Part shown: piece after piece, positions 27,943 through 38,859 of the stretch
Position numbering within the stretch: the first letter of the stretch is position 1
Layout: every line of letters starts with the position of its first letter
Assembly: GCA_023213395.1 (NCBI GenBank)
Contig: CM041465.1
Coordinates: 1,364,001 to 1,428,000 of the forward strand
DNA: 64,000 nt
Direction: 5' to 3'
Source of the DNA: Cycas panzhihuaensis
Taxonomy: Eukaryota; Cycadophyta
Program-made: the position numbers and the translations under genes
The notes under the pieces: generated by a model
Told to the model about the DNA's origin: nothing
Seen by the model: the letters and a program-made list of their open reading frames with translations, nothing else
Databases searched by the model: none

Positions 27943-28185
27943 TTGACCCAGCCCAGGATCCTGGACAATAGTCCCATTACAACAAAATTTCTTCTTCAGT
28001 TCTTCAAGAATCTTATTGTAACTAAACTCTTTTTTTAAGCCCTGCACTATTGTCAGATTCTTTCTACCATTATGTTGTTGTATGCACACATAAATATATT
28101 CCTTGGACCTAGCACCTAAATCTTCAGCATTTACCTTCACGATTGGATTAAAGGCCCCAGGAATCTGAACGTCTAGATCTGACAT
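27943..28185 (-). pseudogene. SUI1: SUI1 (eIF1) gene fragment with intron borders
   Basis: Translation on the minus strand starts MSDLDVQIPGAFNPI and includes QQHNGRKNLTIVQGLKKEFS, YNKILEELKKKFCCNG and TIVQDPGLGQ. This is the plant translation initiation factor eIF1/SUI1, about 113 residues when complete and a member of the scanning 43S complex. Residues 1-81 are present without a stop. After GQ (27943) the strand reads GTAAAAAC, a good splice donor, and 12 bases before the ATG is TTTCAATAG, a good 5'-UTR intron acceptor. The C-terminal exon (GDQRKN region) is not found. I therefore read it as one genomic exon captured with intron edges. Substitutions such as NPIVKVNA in the N-terminus suggest no selection. 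Confidence 0.88.
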
Positions 28186-28316
28186 AAACCCTGTCTATTG
28201 AAAGGACAGTGACTAATTAGTAAGCTCACCTCACCTCTTTCCTATGCTAAGCCTTAACCTCAAAATGAAGGTATTTTGTAGGTGGCATAATAAACCAGGG
28301 AAAACAAGGCGATCTT

Positions 28317-28338
28317 GCCCAGCTCGCTAGGCGCTGGC
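28317..28338. repeat. GC-rich imperfect palindrome
   Basis: A 22-base imperfect inverted repeat centred on CTAG (GCCCAGCTCGCTAGGCGCTG plus GC) stands out in otherwise AT-rich DNA. It lies between the SUI1 and SR45a-like fragments. Confidence 0.6.
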
Positions 28339-28363
28339 ACCATGAACGCCTTTCGAATGCCAT

Positions 28364-28558
28364 TCATTCAACCCATTGATCTTCTTGAGACAAATGATCT
28401 TCAAGTTCTTTCTCTGTGACTCGTGTAGATAACCTAGTAACATAAAGATTATTTTCGGGATTAATTGCACTAGGATTTACTCCATTGTCCCTCTGAACTG
28501 GGCTTCTAGAAATAAAATATCTATGGCATGGTGAAGGAGACCTTGAATATCTTCCATG
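28364..28558 (-). pseudogene. SR45a/Tra2-like RRM protein gene fragment
   Basis: The minus strand encodes HGRYSRSPSPCHRYFISRSP, then VQRDNGVNPSAINPENNLYV and TRLSTRVTEKELEDHLSQE. This matches the end of the RS domain and the start of the RRM of plant SR45a/transformer-2-like splicing factors, where NPGNNLYVTGLSxRVTExDLExHF is conserved; LYVTRL is the RNP2 strand with Gly to Arg. The frame ends at a TGA after DQWVE, where the rest of the RRM should follow. An AG directly upstream of the similarity (CTCTAAAG) could be an exon start. About 65 codons are present. It is a fragment, not a functional gene. Confidence 0.78.
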
Positions 28559-29530
28559 CTTTAGAGAGTCCCCCTTTCTTAACAAACAACGCTGACGAAC
28601 AACCAACCATGCCACATAAAAATATTTGTTCCAAGAAATGAACATTGAACCCACTAGCTCTCAAGCCAGGATAAAAAATGGTGCAAGGATCCCACACTTT
28701 CGAATCAAAATAACCTTTTGATAAAGTTAACCATTTCATGCAAGAAAATCCAACCCAGATCCACAAATTTTGGGTGCTACAATCCCCCACACAAAGAGTT
28801 TCAACCCTGCGACCTGCATCTAGCTCGAAAACACGCCAAACCACCATACCGCACCTGATACATGCATCCAAAACTAGGGAATCCAACATCTATGCGAAAA
28901 GGACATTACATTTTGCATAACCCACAGACCAAAATCGCATACATGTAAATCAGATCAGCCTAGATCATACCAGATTTGCAACTCTAATGAATCAACCAAA
29001 ACACAAAGAGCATAAAATCTAAACATAAATAAAAGCAGAGGAAAGGCATTCATGTGCCAGGGCCCAAGGACTCAATATTATTTTTACTGCTTTAGAGGTC
29101 ATTTATTGTGATCTCTTCATTTCATTTGAGGACCACATGTGTCTATTTTCCCTCCATCTTCTCTGTGAATGCTATATTGTGCATATCATGAATTTACGGG
29201 GAGAATTATGAGAGATCATACTTATATGACACCCACATGGTTTGCGTGTAATTGATCGACAATAAGTTTTATTAAACGAATAAGTAAACACATAAATTCT
29301 TCACACAAAAGCATCCAAGTCCATTGCCTTCATCGCCTCACAGATCCCTTCAAATTTGAATTCCAGCTGATCGGGTTGAGATTTTTACTTTTTTTTTAAC
29401 ATTATAGTTTAACGGCACCATAACAGTTGAGGTTGATGGACTCTCGAAGCCATAACCAAATCCATGGCATCTCCATGGCGAAGGCTACATGACAGATGAC
29501 GATGGTTGTGCAGCGGTAGCAACGCCATTT
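28559..29530. other. Right flank of the captured-gene block
   Basis: Composition differs from the surrounding leader: it is richer in G, C and CpG (for example 28790-28880 and 29330-29520). Minus-strand open frames at 28521-28889 have no protein similarity I recognise. It may be further captured host DNA (introns or UTR) or the end of a DNA transposon; I could not find terminal inverted repeats. Confidence 0.4.
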
Positions 29531-30965
29531 GATTCAAATTTTCTATTTTTTATTTTTTATTTTTTATAAGGTTTTTTAAAATTAAAGAAAATTGTATACA
29601 ATTTCAAATCTGGGGTTTTAAAGGGTACAAGCCCCTTAAGACTTAGCCCCCAATCTTAATCCCTCCATGTGACCTTAGCATATTACTAAAAGCAGCCAAT
29701 TCACTTTTTATAAAACTTTTCTTTTTTTATTTTTTTTATTTTTTTCATTCAACATAGGATACCTAGCAAATTTTTACCATATATTTTGACTGGGTCATCA
29801 GTTTCTAACGAAACCTATCCCATTACATCTAAAATTTTTTTAGATATGATTTTGACTGGTCATATTCCCTATTTGGAGCTTATTTGACCTATTTTCAATC
29901 AATTTAAAGTTAGTCATTCATTTTTAAAGCCATTTTAAACTAGTTTCATAAAATCATTTTTTTATCAAATTATATTTTATCATTGAACAACTATTTTCTA
30001 CCTAGACCTATTCTATAGCCATCTATTATCAACAAACTTCATCACCATCTATTCATTCTATTTTTTAAGATTTATTTTAATCCTTATTTTAATCGGCCAA
30101 ATCGACACTTTAACATTTTTTAAACATTTCAACATAAAAGTACTTGTTGTTATTTCTATTATAACTTTTTTATTTTACATAATAATTCAAATCCATCAGT
30201 TTCGTTGGGAATCTGACTCACTCCTCTTCGAACTAACACTATTATTTATAAGCTTTAAAGTGTTTTTGTCAATTTTCAAAGCCATCAAAATTGAGGTACA
30301 TAATAGCCTCTAATTTATCATTATTACATATTTATATATATTATTTCTCAAATTTTTTCAACTGAAAATATATTAAGCAGCCCTCTAAACCATATTTGAT
30401 CATTTTTTTATCATTCTATAATTTTTTTACTGGCATTTTTATAATATTTTGAGCCTTAGGCTCCCGTTAAGCCTTAAAAATAGGACTGCACCTTTTGCTC
30501 ATTAAATATTAACTTGTAAGAACCTATTTTCAAAACAGTCAGTTCCATTGAATAGTTTTTTCATTGATCTTCAAACTTTTATAATTTCACTTTATTTTGA
30601 TATTATTTATTACAACTTTAAAGCTACTAAACTTGAGCATTTAGTATATCCTAACATGCTTTCACCTACTTCTTGCACTTATAATAGTTACATTTAGTTG
30701 ATATACTTTCCAAAGGCATCTTTTATTTTTTCAAAGTGCATTACATTTCTTTCAAAAAGTATATTTGAAATCATATAAGTTTATTGATTTATTGAGTTTT
30801 TAACTTAGTAAAAGCATATTCCTTTTATATACTAAAGTTTTCTATAAAATATTGATCAATATTCATAAAGCATAATTTCTTATATTTGATAGCCATAATT
30901 TTTCACAATGGCATCAAACAATATAACATTATTTTATTACACATGATCTTTGAAAATACTTACAA
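29531..30965 (+). other. Element J leader, second part
   Basis: AT-rich, T-homopolymer-rich non-coding sequence that resumes the style of the J leader and runs into the gag frame. Words such as CCCCTTAAGACTTAGCCCCC near 29630 recall the G/C clusters in the copia leaders at 3.6-5.1 and 17.4-19.3 kb. Confidence 0.5.
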
Positions 30966-31478
30966 GATGAATATGATGTTTGTATTAAGGAAAACATTCA
31001 AAAAGATAATGAAGCCTTAGCTTTACTATTTTGTACTATAGATGATAATGTCTTTTCTAAAGTTTGTGAACTAATAACTTCCAAATCTGTATCGGACATC
31101 TTAATTTCTACTTATGGGTGAGATACCCTCAATGAATTTAATATTAATATTATTGAGCATGTGAGATAGGTGCCAAAACAGGTGGATTGTAATGATAAGA
31201 CCAAGGAAGATTCAAGTCAAATGCATGATCATCTTGTTGCACAAGAACCTTATCCTCCATTTTAAGGGGAGAAATATGATGATATGACAGTTGCTCATAG
31301 CATAAAGACTTTAGAAGACAAAGTTAAAGTTCTAAGAGACAAAGCCAAAGTTATAGCAACACATCCACATTTAAATCAAGCTATATTTACTTACATATTT
31401 TTTGCACCACTCAATGGTAAAAGGACACATGTTGCTATAAGGATGAGGCAAGTTAATAAAGATCAATCTACAAAATAG
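30966..31478 (+). pseudogene. Element J gag-like frame
   Basis: A single reading frame of about 171 codons with three internal stops. The first part (DEYDVCIKENIQKDNEALAL then LFCTIDDNVFSKVCELI) resembles copia Gag helices, where ALxLIxxSLDDxVFxxVxxxxTAKE is typical. The second part (MTVAHSIKTLEDKVKVLRDK) is Lys-rich, coiled-coil-like and unfamiliar. No zinc knuckle, protease or other pol domain follows before the polypurine tract, so the element keeps only this gene. Confidence 0.6.
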
Positions 31479-31548
31479 ATTTTCAAAAAAAAATTTAAGT
31501 ATAAATTTTACAAGATTAAAGAGAAGACAAAATTGTTCATGATGACCA

Positions 31549-31561
31549 TTAAGGGGGAGAA
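31549..31561 (+). other. Polypurine tract of element J
   Basis: TTAAGGGGGAGAA immediately precedes the 3' LTR, as expected for a plus-strand element. Confidence 0.85.
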
Positions 31562-31942
31562 TATTGGGATTAATGATCATCACCCCACTCCCATCTTTCA
31601 ACCAAGAGTGCACACCTCACTCTCACCAATTTACACATGTGGGTGCTCATATGTGAAGGTAAGTATAAGGTAAGGTTAAATTGATTTGATTTAATTTGAG
31701 TTAAGTTAAGTTATATTTTATTATTGTTTAAATTTTAGGGGTTGAGGAGTTTCCCTCCTCCCTCAAATTATATATTTGGAGGGGTGTGCACCCCTAGTGT
31801 CTTTAGACACCACTTACTTTTTGACATTTGTAATGTATTCTCTCAAATAATGGATTGAATATAAAGGATTTTCAGTTTATGCAACAATGAAATGATTATG
31901 TATTTATGTTATACCCTATTCTCCATCATTTATTTTCCTTCA
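31562..31942 (+). repeat. 3' LTR of element J
   Basis: 381 bp from TATTGGGATTA to TTTTCCTTCA, colinear with the 5' LTR. It lacks a short AAGTTCATTTGAGTT duplication present in the 5' copy near 25860. Confidence 0.95.
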
Positions 31943-31947
31943 TAGAC

Positions 31948-33527
31948 ATGGTTTCCATATAATTAAGGAGGACTTTTTCTACTACTTTATGTGGTAATAC
32001 TATCATTAGTTTTACTTGTGGTTTTGATGCCTCCTTTGTTTCAATTAAATCATCATGGAACTAATCTTGTGAAAATATTTATCCTCCAATAATCAGATGC
32101 CAAATCATAATTAACTCAAATAGTTAATTTATTTCTTTTAATAACCTAGTCATTATAATTTTATTTTTACATATAGTGCAATAACATTATTGCCTTTCCT
32201 CAATGACTTGTATTAGGATAAGTGTATTAACATTTTATGATATTATAGGTTTTTTGTACAACTTATCTTAAGATGCACCATCTATGTTAAATGTCCTGAG
32301 ATAAGATACTATGTTGCATGCTTCCTATATTTGCTCACTTATATACTTGTTCTTATTATAGGATCTAAATAGCTTTAGCTAGTCTATCCTTCTCCTCTAA
32401 AGTATTTGGATAATTTTCAACCACTTAAGGGAATTAAGCATATTGTCACTCTATGAGATTAGACTCAAAGTGCTTTTGTCTCTCAAAAAATATCTCTATA
32501 ATAGTTTTACTGATATTATCTTCCTTTATAAGTAATGTTTTATGTAATGATCTCAAGGCCTATAATCTTCATATAGCTTATTCTCTTCCTTTTAAAAGAA
32601 TGGGCATTTTCTATGACAATGCCTCTTCTTATTGTAAATGAAGCGCCTTTGTGGTATAAGAGGCATCAACAATATCTCCTTATATAAAGATCTCCTTTGC
32701 ATTAGATTATTTCAACTTGTAAAAAATGAATGTTGCCCTCCACTCAAATATTTGGGATGAAAGGGACAATCACCTATGGTATGGCTCATATGCTTCCTAT
32801 AGATTTTGCATAAATGTAAGTTAGAAGGCCATGGTAAACATATTGTCTATTATTTATGCTAATGATTATCATGTCCCTATGTATTATAGCTAAAATAACA
32901 CACCACCAGTCTCTCTAATGTTAAGTAACAAAATTATATAGCTAGTACTATAAGCTTCTACATAAGATCCTTTCACAAATGCTTATATATATTCTCTTAT
33001 CCTAACTTAGTATCGCAACCTAACTTATCTCCTTCTCCTTCTTCTCTTAAACCATTTTGCCTTAGTATCTCTCTTCAAATTAAAGAGCCCACCCTAATGT
33101 ACTTGCATATGTATCTATGATAACTACCTGTAATTTACCTTGATAACAAGGTAGTAATCCTTCTAAGAACTAATGTACAATCTATCCATCTCATGGTTTT
33201 TTCTTCAAATTTAAGATTAATAACTATAAACGACTATCATATTCTTTTATTGACTCTAAAAATTTTCTCCTTTAATGTATTTAAGTTATACATTATTGAG
33301 GCATCGTCATGTCTATATTTACATCATTCAATGGATTTTTCTTAAGTGTCTTTATAATATTTAAAAGATTTCTTTGCAACTCAAGGATCATAAAAGATTT
33401 CTACATTATTTGAATCTTTTCCATCCTCTAAACATATGTACAAATGAGTAAATGACTATCACAATCCCCATTACCATCAAAGTTAGGTAGATAAATAGAT
33501 TACTCCTCCTTGGATGAAGACATATAA
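31948..33527 (+). other. Degenerate host sequence between J and A
   Basis: This is the continuation of the sequence into which J inserted. No family is recognisable. A weak frame near 32400-32500 reads LDNFQPLKGIKHIVTL and TQSAFVSQKIS, loosely like a retroelement RNase H lead-in, but this is too little to call. The last part (33460-33527) is in frame with the coding-like piece after element A (46473-46824). Confidence 0.35.
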
Positions 33528-33532
33528 GATGA

Positions 33533-33927
33533 TGTTACATAACCACATGTAGCTAGAAGAAATAAGATACTAGCACTCATAGTTAAGGTACTAGGAAATT
33601 AAGTGATAGTCATTAACTTTTATGCATAGGCTGTTAAGCCCCCAATGAAATACAAGGTCATTTGGATCGCCAATAAGATTATAGAGAAAATTCCCTCTTT
33701 TATCTATTTAAGAGCCACAAATTATAAAGGAAGGGTTGTTGTGTAATCATTTTATCTCGAGAGATTGGTACTTTGGTACTCTTTAGTTTATTTTCATGTC
33801 CATTGGTGCTCTTTGGTGATCTTCAATTTTGAGATTGGTTTCTATTAATAATATAAGTATTACACTTTTCTGCTTATTTCTTCATTATCCATTTTATGTA
33901 TGAGTAAAGTGAAATAGTCATATCCCA
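33533..33927 (+). repeat. 5' LTR of chromovirus A
   Basis: 395 bp from TGTTACATAACC to TCATATCCCA. The 3' copy starts TATTATATGACC, so its first G has mutated to A. A TATTTAAGAGCC motif near 33700 is a plausible TATA region. Confidence 0.9.
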
Positions 33928-33929
33928 AC

Positions 33930-33941
33930 TAGTATCAAAGC
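33930..33941 (+). other. Primer-binding site of chromovirus A
   Basis: TAGTATCAAAGC lies two to three bases after the LTR; it matches TGGTATCAGAGC with two changes. Confidence 0.7.
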
Positions 33942-35529
33942 TAGTTTTTTGATCTAATAGGAAGCAAGCTCGAAGGAAGCTAAGGGGGAAGGGAAATTCT
34001 TCCCTTAGTATATCATTATAAACCCTTCTATACACTTTTGTTTATTTCTTTTCAAAGTAGTATCTGTTCAAATTTATTATCAGTCTATCAAGCTACAAGT
34101 GGGTAGCAAAGTCCCACCCTATCCCTTCTCTTTCCCCTAGTGGTTAAGTAGAGATCATGTGCTAGGGATTTTTAAATATAATGGGGATCTATTATTCTAA
34201 GCTAAGTGTATGTGTCTATAAACCCACGTGATGCAAAATGATGTAACAACATTTACGCAAACTTTAAATAAAGCCTGCTATGGAAGTAAGCCTCCACGTA
34301 CCTTCAAGTATATAGGAGGACCTTTATAGGTTCCTTTATTAGTTTAACATAGGAAGACTATCAGTCATTTATCCCTCTGTGGTAGATGCGTTAGTGATTA
34401 GTACTCGAAAGTTACCCTACTTGAATACCTTTACATGGTTGTAGACCTTACAATGATGCACATTCCTCCGTAGGTAGTGCCCTAAGATATTAGGTTGAGT
34501 TATAATAACAACAAGGAAATTTATAATAGGGTCATAGTTAAACACTCCTTTGTTAGAATTTGGTAGGCTCCCCTATCACCTATATAACATTAATTATGCA
34601 AGTATTCTATATAAAGATCCTCAAATTATTACATTTTTATTAATATTGTTGGAGAATTACTACAAATTCCTAATTACAAGATTAAAAAATGACAATAACC
34701 TATTGTTGAATTTAAATTAGAAAAATCACTCTTCAACAAGACTGAAAAATTGGAATGCTTATTATATTTCTACAAAATTTGCACAATTTAGCTCCCAAGA
34801 TCTTTTAATATAATTAACATCCAAAAACACAACATTAGAAATCCTACCCAAATATTAAATATTAGAATTGATATTCACTTCACTTGAGTCTAGCTCATTT
34901 CACAGTCAATATTTAGTCTAGTTGAGTTCAATCCTTCAAACCTCTTAGTTAGTCCTCTTTAATCCTATGAAAAATTTTTAAAAGGAGGGATAAAAAGAGT
35001 CTACATGGTTATTTTAGTAAATTTCTTTGTTTCTGACAAAATCTACACTGTTGGACTTATGATCAAAAAAAGTCCACAACAAAAAAACAATTACCTTATT
35101 AATTTACACATCTTGTTTTAATTAGTATACCATGCTAATTCATTTGTATTAAGTTATTTTTAACAGTTATTATTAGCAAAAATTACCTATATGGTGCCCA
35201 TTGGCCCTACAGTAAAAAAAAATTACTTTATTTTGCCTCTACCATTATGACAAGTATTTTGCACTCATTCTAATTCAATAAGTGATTCTCTTATCCATTT
35301 TTGGGATTAACAGGGTATACACCCCTCCCCCCCCTCCCTCTCTCTTTCCTTAAGTATAATCCCCACTTGTATAATCCATTCTATCTATCTAACCCTACTT
35401 CAGTACATCCCCTTCTATCTCACTCATCTTGGTTTCTTATATTCCTTTTATCTTACTTGTATCTTACTTCATACAATCCTTTTCTTTCTATATGATGGTC
35501 CATACATCTTAAGCAGAATACATTTCTAT
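33942..35529 (+). other. Chromovirus A leader
   Basis: About 1.6 kb, untranslated. A block near 34280-34350 (CACGTACCTTCAAGTATAT then GGAGGACCT) has a counterpart in the leader of element B near 40775-40830 (CATGTACCTTGAGTATATC), although the LTRs of the two elements differ. An open frame at 35301-35495 is a Pro/Ser/Leu-rich translation of a CT-rich tract and is not a gene. Confidence 0.55.
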
Positions 35530-36340
35530 ATTAGAAACTTAGTTCTTAGAGTTTTAAAAAGAAGTTAAGGCTAGCATGTCTTCTCTTACATCTAAGTTAG
35601 ATATCATTGAAATAATAAAGCAAATTGCTCAAATGTAAGAATAATCATATTAATTGAACTCCTAGTCTTCCAGTAGTACACCTACAATATAAGATTCAAC
35701 TCTCCTCCATGTCAACTATAATTTTACCAGAAGATCAATATTCCTATCTTTGATATAGATTTGAATAGAGACAACGCCTCTATATAGATAAGTAAACTTG
35801 AATCTCACTTCTCCCTTAACCCAATGACTAAAGGTGAGTAATTAACATTCAAATATATTCATCTTAAAGATCAAGTACATTGTTAGTTTTGTTAGTGGCA
35901 TCAAGAATACCCATAGAACATGACATAGACAAACTCCTTTACATGTTTTTTTGATCTATATAATGAAACTTAGAACTAATCATTCTTCAATCAACTTATA
36001 GGTCTGAAATAGGTGTCCTTAGTTGAAACATACATAAATGAGTTTCAATCCTTATAAAATTATATTTCCCAAAGTTTAGACAAGCAAACCTAGATAGACA
36101 CTTATGTCATATGCTTAAAAGAACACATTAAAATGTTCCTAAGAACCATGGAAATCTTAAGTCTCAAATATGCAATATGAAGCACTAAAGTAGTTGAGGT
36201 TGAATTTGTAACATAAAGAACATCTTTTCTCCAATGAGATACTACATGGTATGAGTGATTACAATAAGATAAATTCCTATGTTAATGACACTAGGTGAAT
36301 GACTCATATGGACCTATTGAAAAATGACTTTCAAAAGAGC
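35530..36340 (+). pseudogene. Chromovirus A gag
   Basis: The key piece near 35760-35880 reads DLNRDNASI, a stop, ISKLESHFSLNPMTKGE, a stop, LTFKYIHLKDQVHC. It matches the retrotransposon Gag core (W..KLE.YF...P.....KL......L.G.A..WW) and the gag of element E. Upstream, SSLTSKLDIIEIIKQIAQM-like residues correspond to E's N-terminal helix. The conserved tryptophans have become stops, as expected from TGG to TAG/TGA decay. Confidence 0.72.
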
Positions 36341-36599
36341 CCATGAATAAGCCAATCTAAGTCTTATTGATAGAGGTACACCAACATATCATAACCAACC
36401 TTCATATTCGATGCTCAAAAAAGTGGACCCCTAGACATCATAAAGTTTGCAAAGCAAAGAACATGGTCTTTAGAATAGATATTAACCTATCTATGGAAGA
36501 TGACTCTAATTTTGAACTAGAATTTGATGAAAAACCTTATTTGAAACCCCATGTTAGAACTAGAAGTCTCTTTATCTATAATAGCATCCTATTTGTGAA

Positions 36600-36930
36600 C
36601 TAAATCACTACATGTTAAAGGAACACTTAAGAAAATGCCAATTACTATTCTGATCAACAATGGTGCATCACTAAACTTCATAGATATTTCCTTCACTAAA
36701 TAATTGAATTATTATATTGTCCTAAAAATTAGATTTGCATATTCCCTACATGATCATTATAAGCATCATTATACTAAAATACTTAAGAACTTCATTATCT
36801 AAATTGGTACTTGTAAATTAACCTCTAATTTTTATGCCCTCTCTATTGGTGGATCATATATTATTCTTAGACTCCAGTGGCTCTAAACATTAGGTATATA
36901 CAACACAAATAACTCCTCCACTAATCCATT
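36600..36930 (+). pseudogene. Chromovirus A protease
   Basis: The frame reads LINNGASLNFIDISF, then NFYALSIGGSYIILRLQWL and NPFILFKDQMGQ. It aligns with element E's protease (50413-50790). The catalytic D(S/T)G triad has become NNG, and ILGxxWL, the second retropepsin block, has become ILRLQWL. The copy is inactive. Retropepsin would cut the Gag-Pol polyprotein. Confidence 0.72.
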
Positions 36931-37239
36931 CATTTTATTTAAGGACCAAATGGGACAAACCGATAAACTCTATATCTCTATAATACAACCCTCCTTAACA
37001 AACTAATTTTCCCACACCAAATGAGGAAATAGTTAAGTAGCTAAGTATATTGCATTATATACATCATCAACATTTAAGCCCTAATAGACATTCACCCTAA
37101 CATCTAGTATATATTTAATAAATATCAAGTTATTTTTACCCCTTTTACTAGTTAGCCCCCCATTAGATCATGGGTGTTACCACACCATTTAGCTAAAAAA
37201 TATCTATAACCCTATTAGTCTTTGACCTTATAAGAATTT

Positions 37240-38460
37240 CTACTTTGAAAAGAATGAGAATGAAAAGATTACCAATGAGATAATGAAAATGGAGTTAATT
37301 TAACCTAGCAAAAACCTATATGTTACCCCTATCATGTTAGTTAGAAAAAAGGATGGCTCATTTAGGCTGTGGGTCAATTATTGGGAACTTAATAAAATAA
37401 CCATAAAAAATAAGTTCCCTCTCTTTAAAATCAATGACATATTAGATGAGATCTATGGTGCCATAATCTTTACCAAGATGGATCTCTAATCTAAATACTA
37501 TTAATTTCCCATTTCACTTAAATCCATCATGAAATTACCTTTTGTATACACCATGGCCACTTTAAATTTCATGTCATGTCTTTTGGCATATACAATGCCT
37601 CCGCCATATTTCAATTCCTCATGATCTAGATATTTGTCCCTTACCTTAGGAAAATTACTATTATTTTATTTAATAATATTCTTATTTATAGTAGGGACAT
37701 GGCCATTCATACTTACCATTTAGTGAAAGTCTTGAAAATTTTATCCAAACACCAATTATATGCTAAGCTCTCTAAGTGTGAGTTTGGTAAGTCTAAACTT
37801 TAATACCTTGGCCACATTTTCTCTGCAAAAGGTGTTTGGGTTGACCCTGATAAGATAATAGTTATTACAAACTGGCTAATCCCAAAAAACCATACCTAAT
37901 TATATGATTTCTTAGAATTCATGGGATTTTATAAGTAGTTCATCTAGAATTATACAACCTAAATGACATTGTTAACCAATTTACTCTAAAAGGATTCTTT
38001 CTAATGGTCACCTATTGCTAATGATGCCTTTACCCATTATAAAGAAGTCATGTCCTCTACATCAATCTTGGCCACTTTAGACTTCTCTCAACCATTCAAA
38101 CTAGAATGTGATATGCCAAGCTTTAAATTGGGTATTGTCCTTATGTAAAACCTGCATCATATTACTTTTGGAAGTCAAAAACTTAAAGACAATGAGTGTA
38201 GGTTGTCTACCTACCAAAAAGAAATGAAGGCCATTCTTCATGCCATTGAGAAATGGTGCTAATATCTTATTAGATCCAAGTTCACCATCCTAACTAATCA
38301 CCATAGTTTTTATTGCTTATTGGACCAACCAATTTTATCCAAGCAATATGCTAAATAGATGGAGTACCTCCAAGTTTTTTATTTCACAATCACTTATAAG
38401 AAAGGCCAAGATAATGTAGTAATAAATGCTCTTTTATGCTTTCTTACTAACTCATCTCCC
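37240..38460 (+). pseudogene. Chromovirus A RT and RNase H
   Basis: RT begins near 37270 with [16 protein letters not shown] and [34 protein letters not shown], then shifts frame near 37530 before the MSFG block; the catalytic YxDD area (about 37650-37690) is garbled. RNase H near 38080-38440 reads FKLECDMPSFKLGIVLM, CRLSTYQKEMKAILHAIEKW and ITYKKGQDNVVINALL. The RT-RNase H order without a tether break is normal for Ty3/gypsy. Confidence 0.78.
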
Positions 38461-38859
38461 ATTCCCTCACATGAATCCTCCATTCATGCTATCTCCACTC
38501 TACATCTTATATGGATACAAGACTTGGAATAGAAAAACCAGTTCCAACTTAATTATGACAAATGGGCTGATAAAGTTCTTACTCAAAAAAATTGATCCAT
38601 TCAAAATAATCTCCTTCTATATAAAAACCACATATTTATCTACCTGGCTTCCAAATTTATTCCTCAAATCTTAGTAGAATACCATTCTACTCTATAAGGA
38701 AGCCATTCCAAATTTGACAAAACCTACAAATGAATTTGTTTTGAGTTCTTTTGGTTGTACATGAAAGCCATTCTATCATTTATTTTAGAATATAATACAT
38801 GTCAACATAATAAAGTTGAACCAAGTCTGTTATAGCCATTATATATTTTGTAAAGGAAA

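Larger units (their letters stand above)
25716..31942 (+). mobile_element. LTR retrotransposon J carrying host-gene fragments
   Basis: Two LTRs (25716-26111 and 31562-31942) in direct orientation are flanked by a perfect 5-bp target duplication tagac (25711-25715 and 31943-31947). The primer site after the left LTR and the polypurine tract before the right LTR give plus-strand direction. The 5.45-kb interior has a leader with tandem repeats, pieces of three plant genes on the opposite strand, a second leader-like part, and a short gag frame (30966-31478). No protease, integrase or RT is seen, so the element is non-autonomous. The gag resembles copia Gag. Confidence 0.92.

Noticed and set aside
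28521-28889. Minus-strand 122-codon frame upstream of the SR45a-like piece
   Set aside because: No similarity recognised and it overlaps the frame that carries the RRM similarity; kept only as flank.
32380-32500. Gypsy-like RNase H lead-in
   Set aside because: Only about 25 residues of weak resemblance, with stops and no continuation.
35301-35495. Pro/Leu/Ser-rich frame
   Set aside because: Low-complexity translation of a CT-rich tract in the chromovirus A leader.
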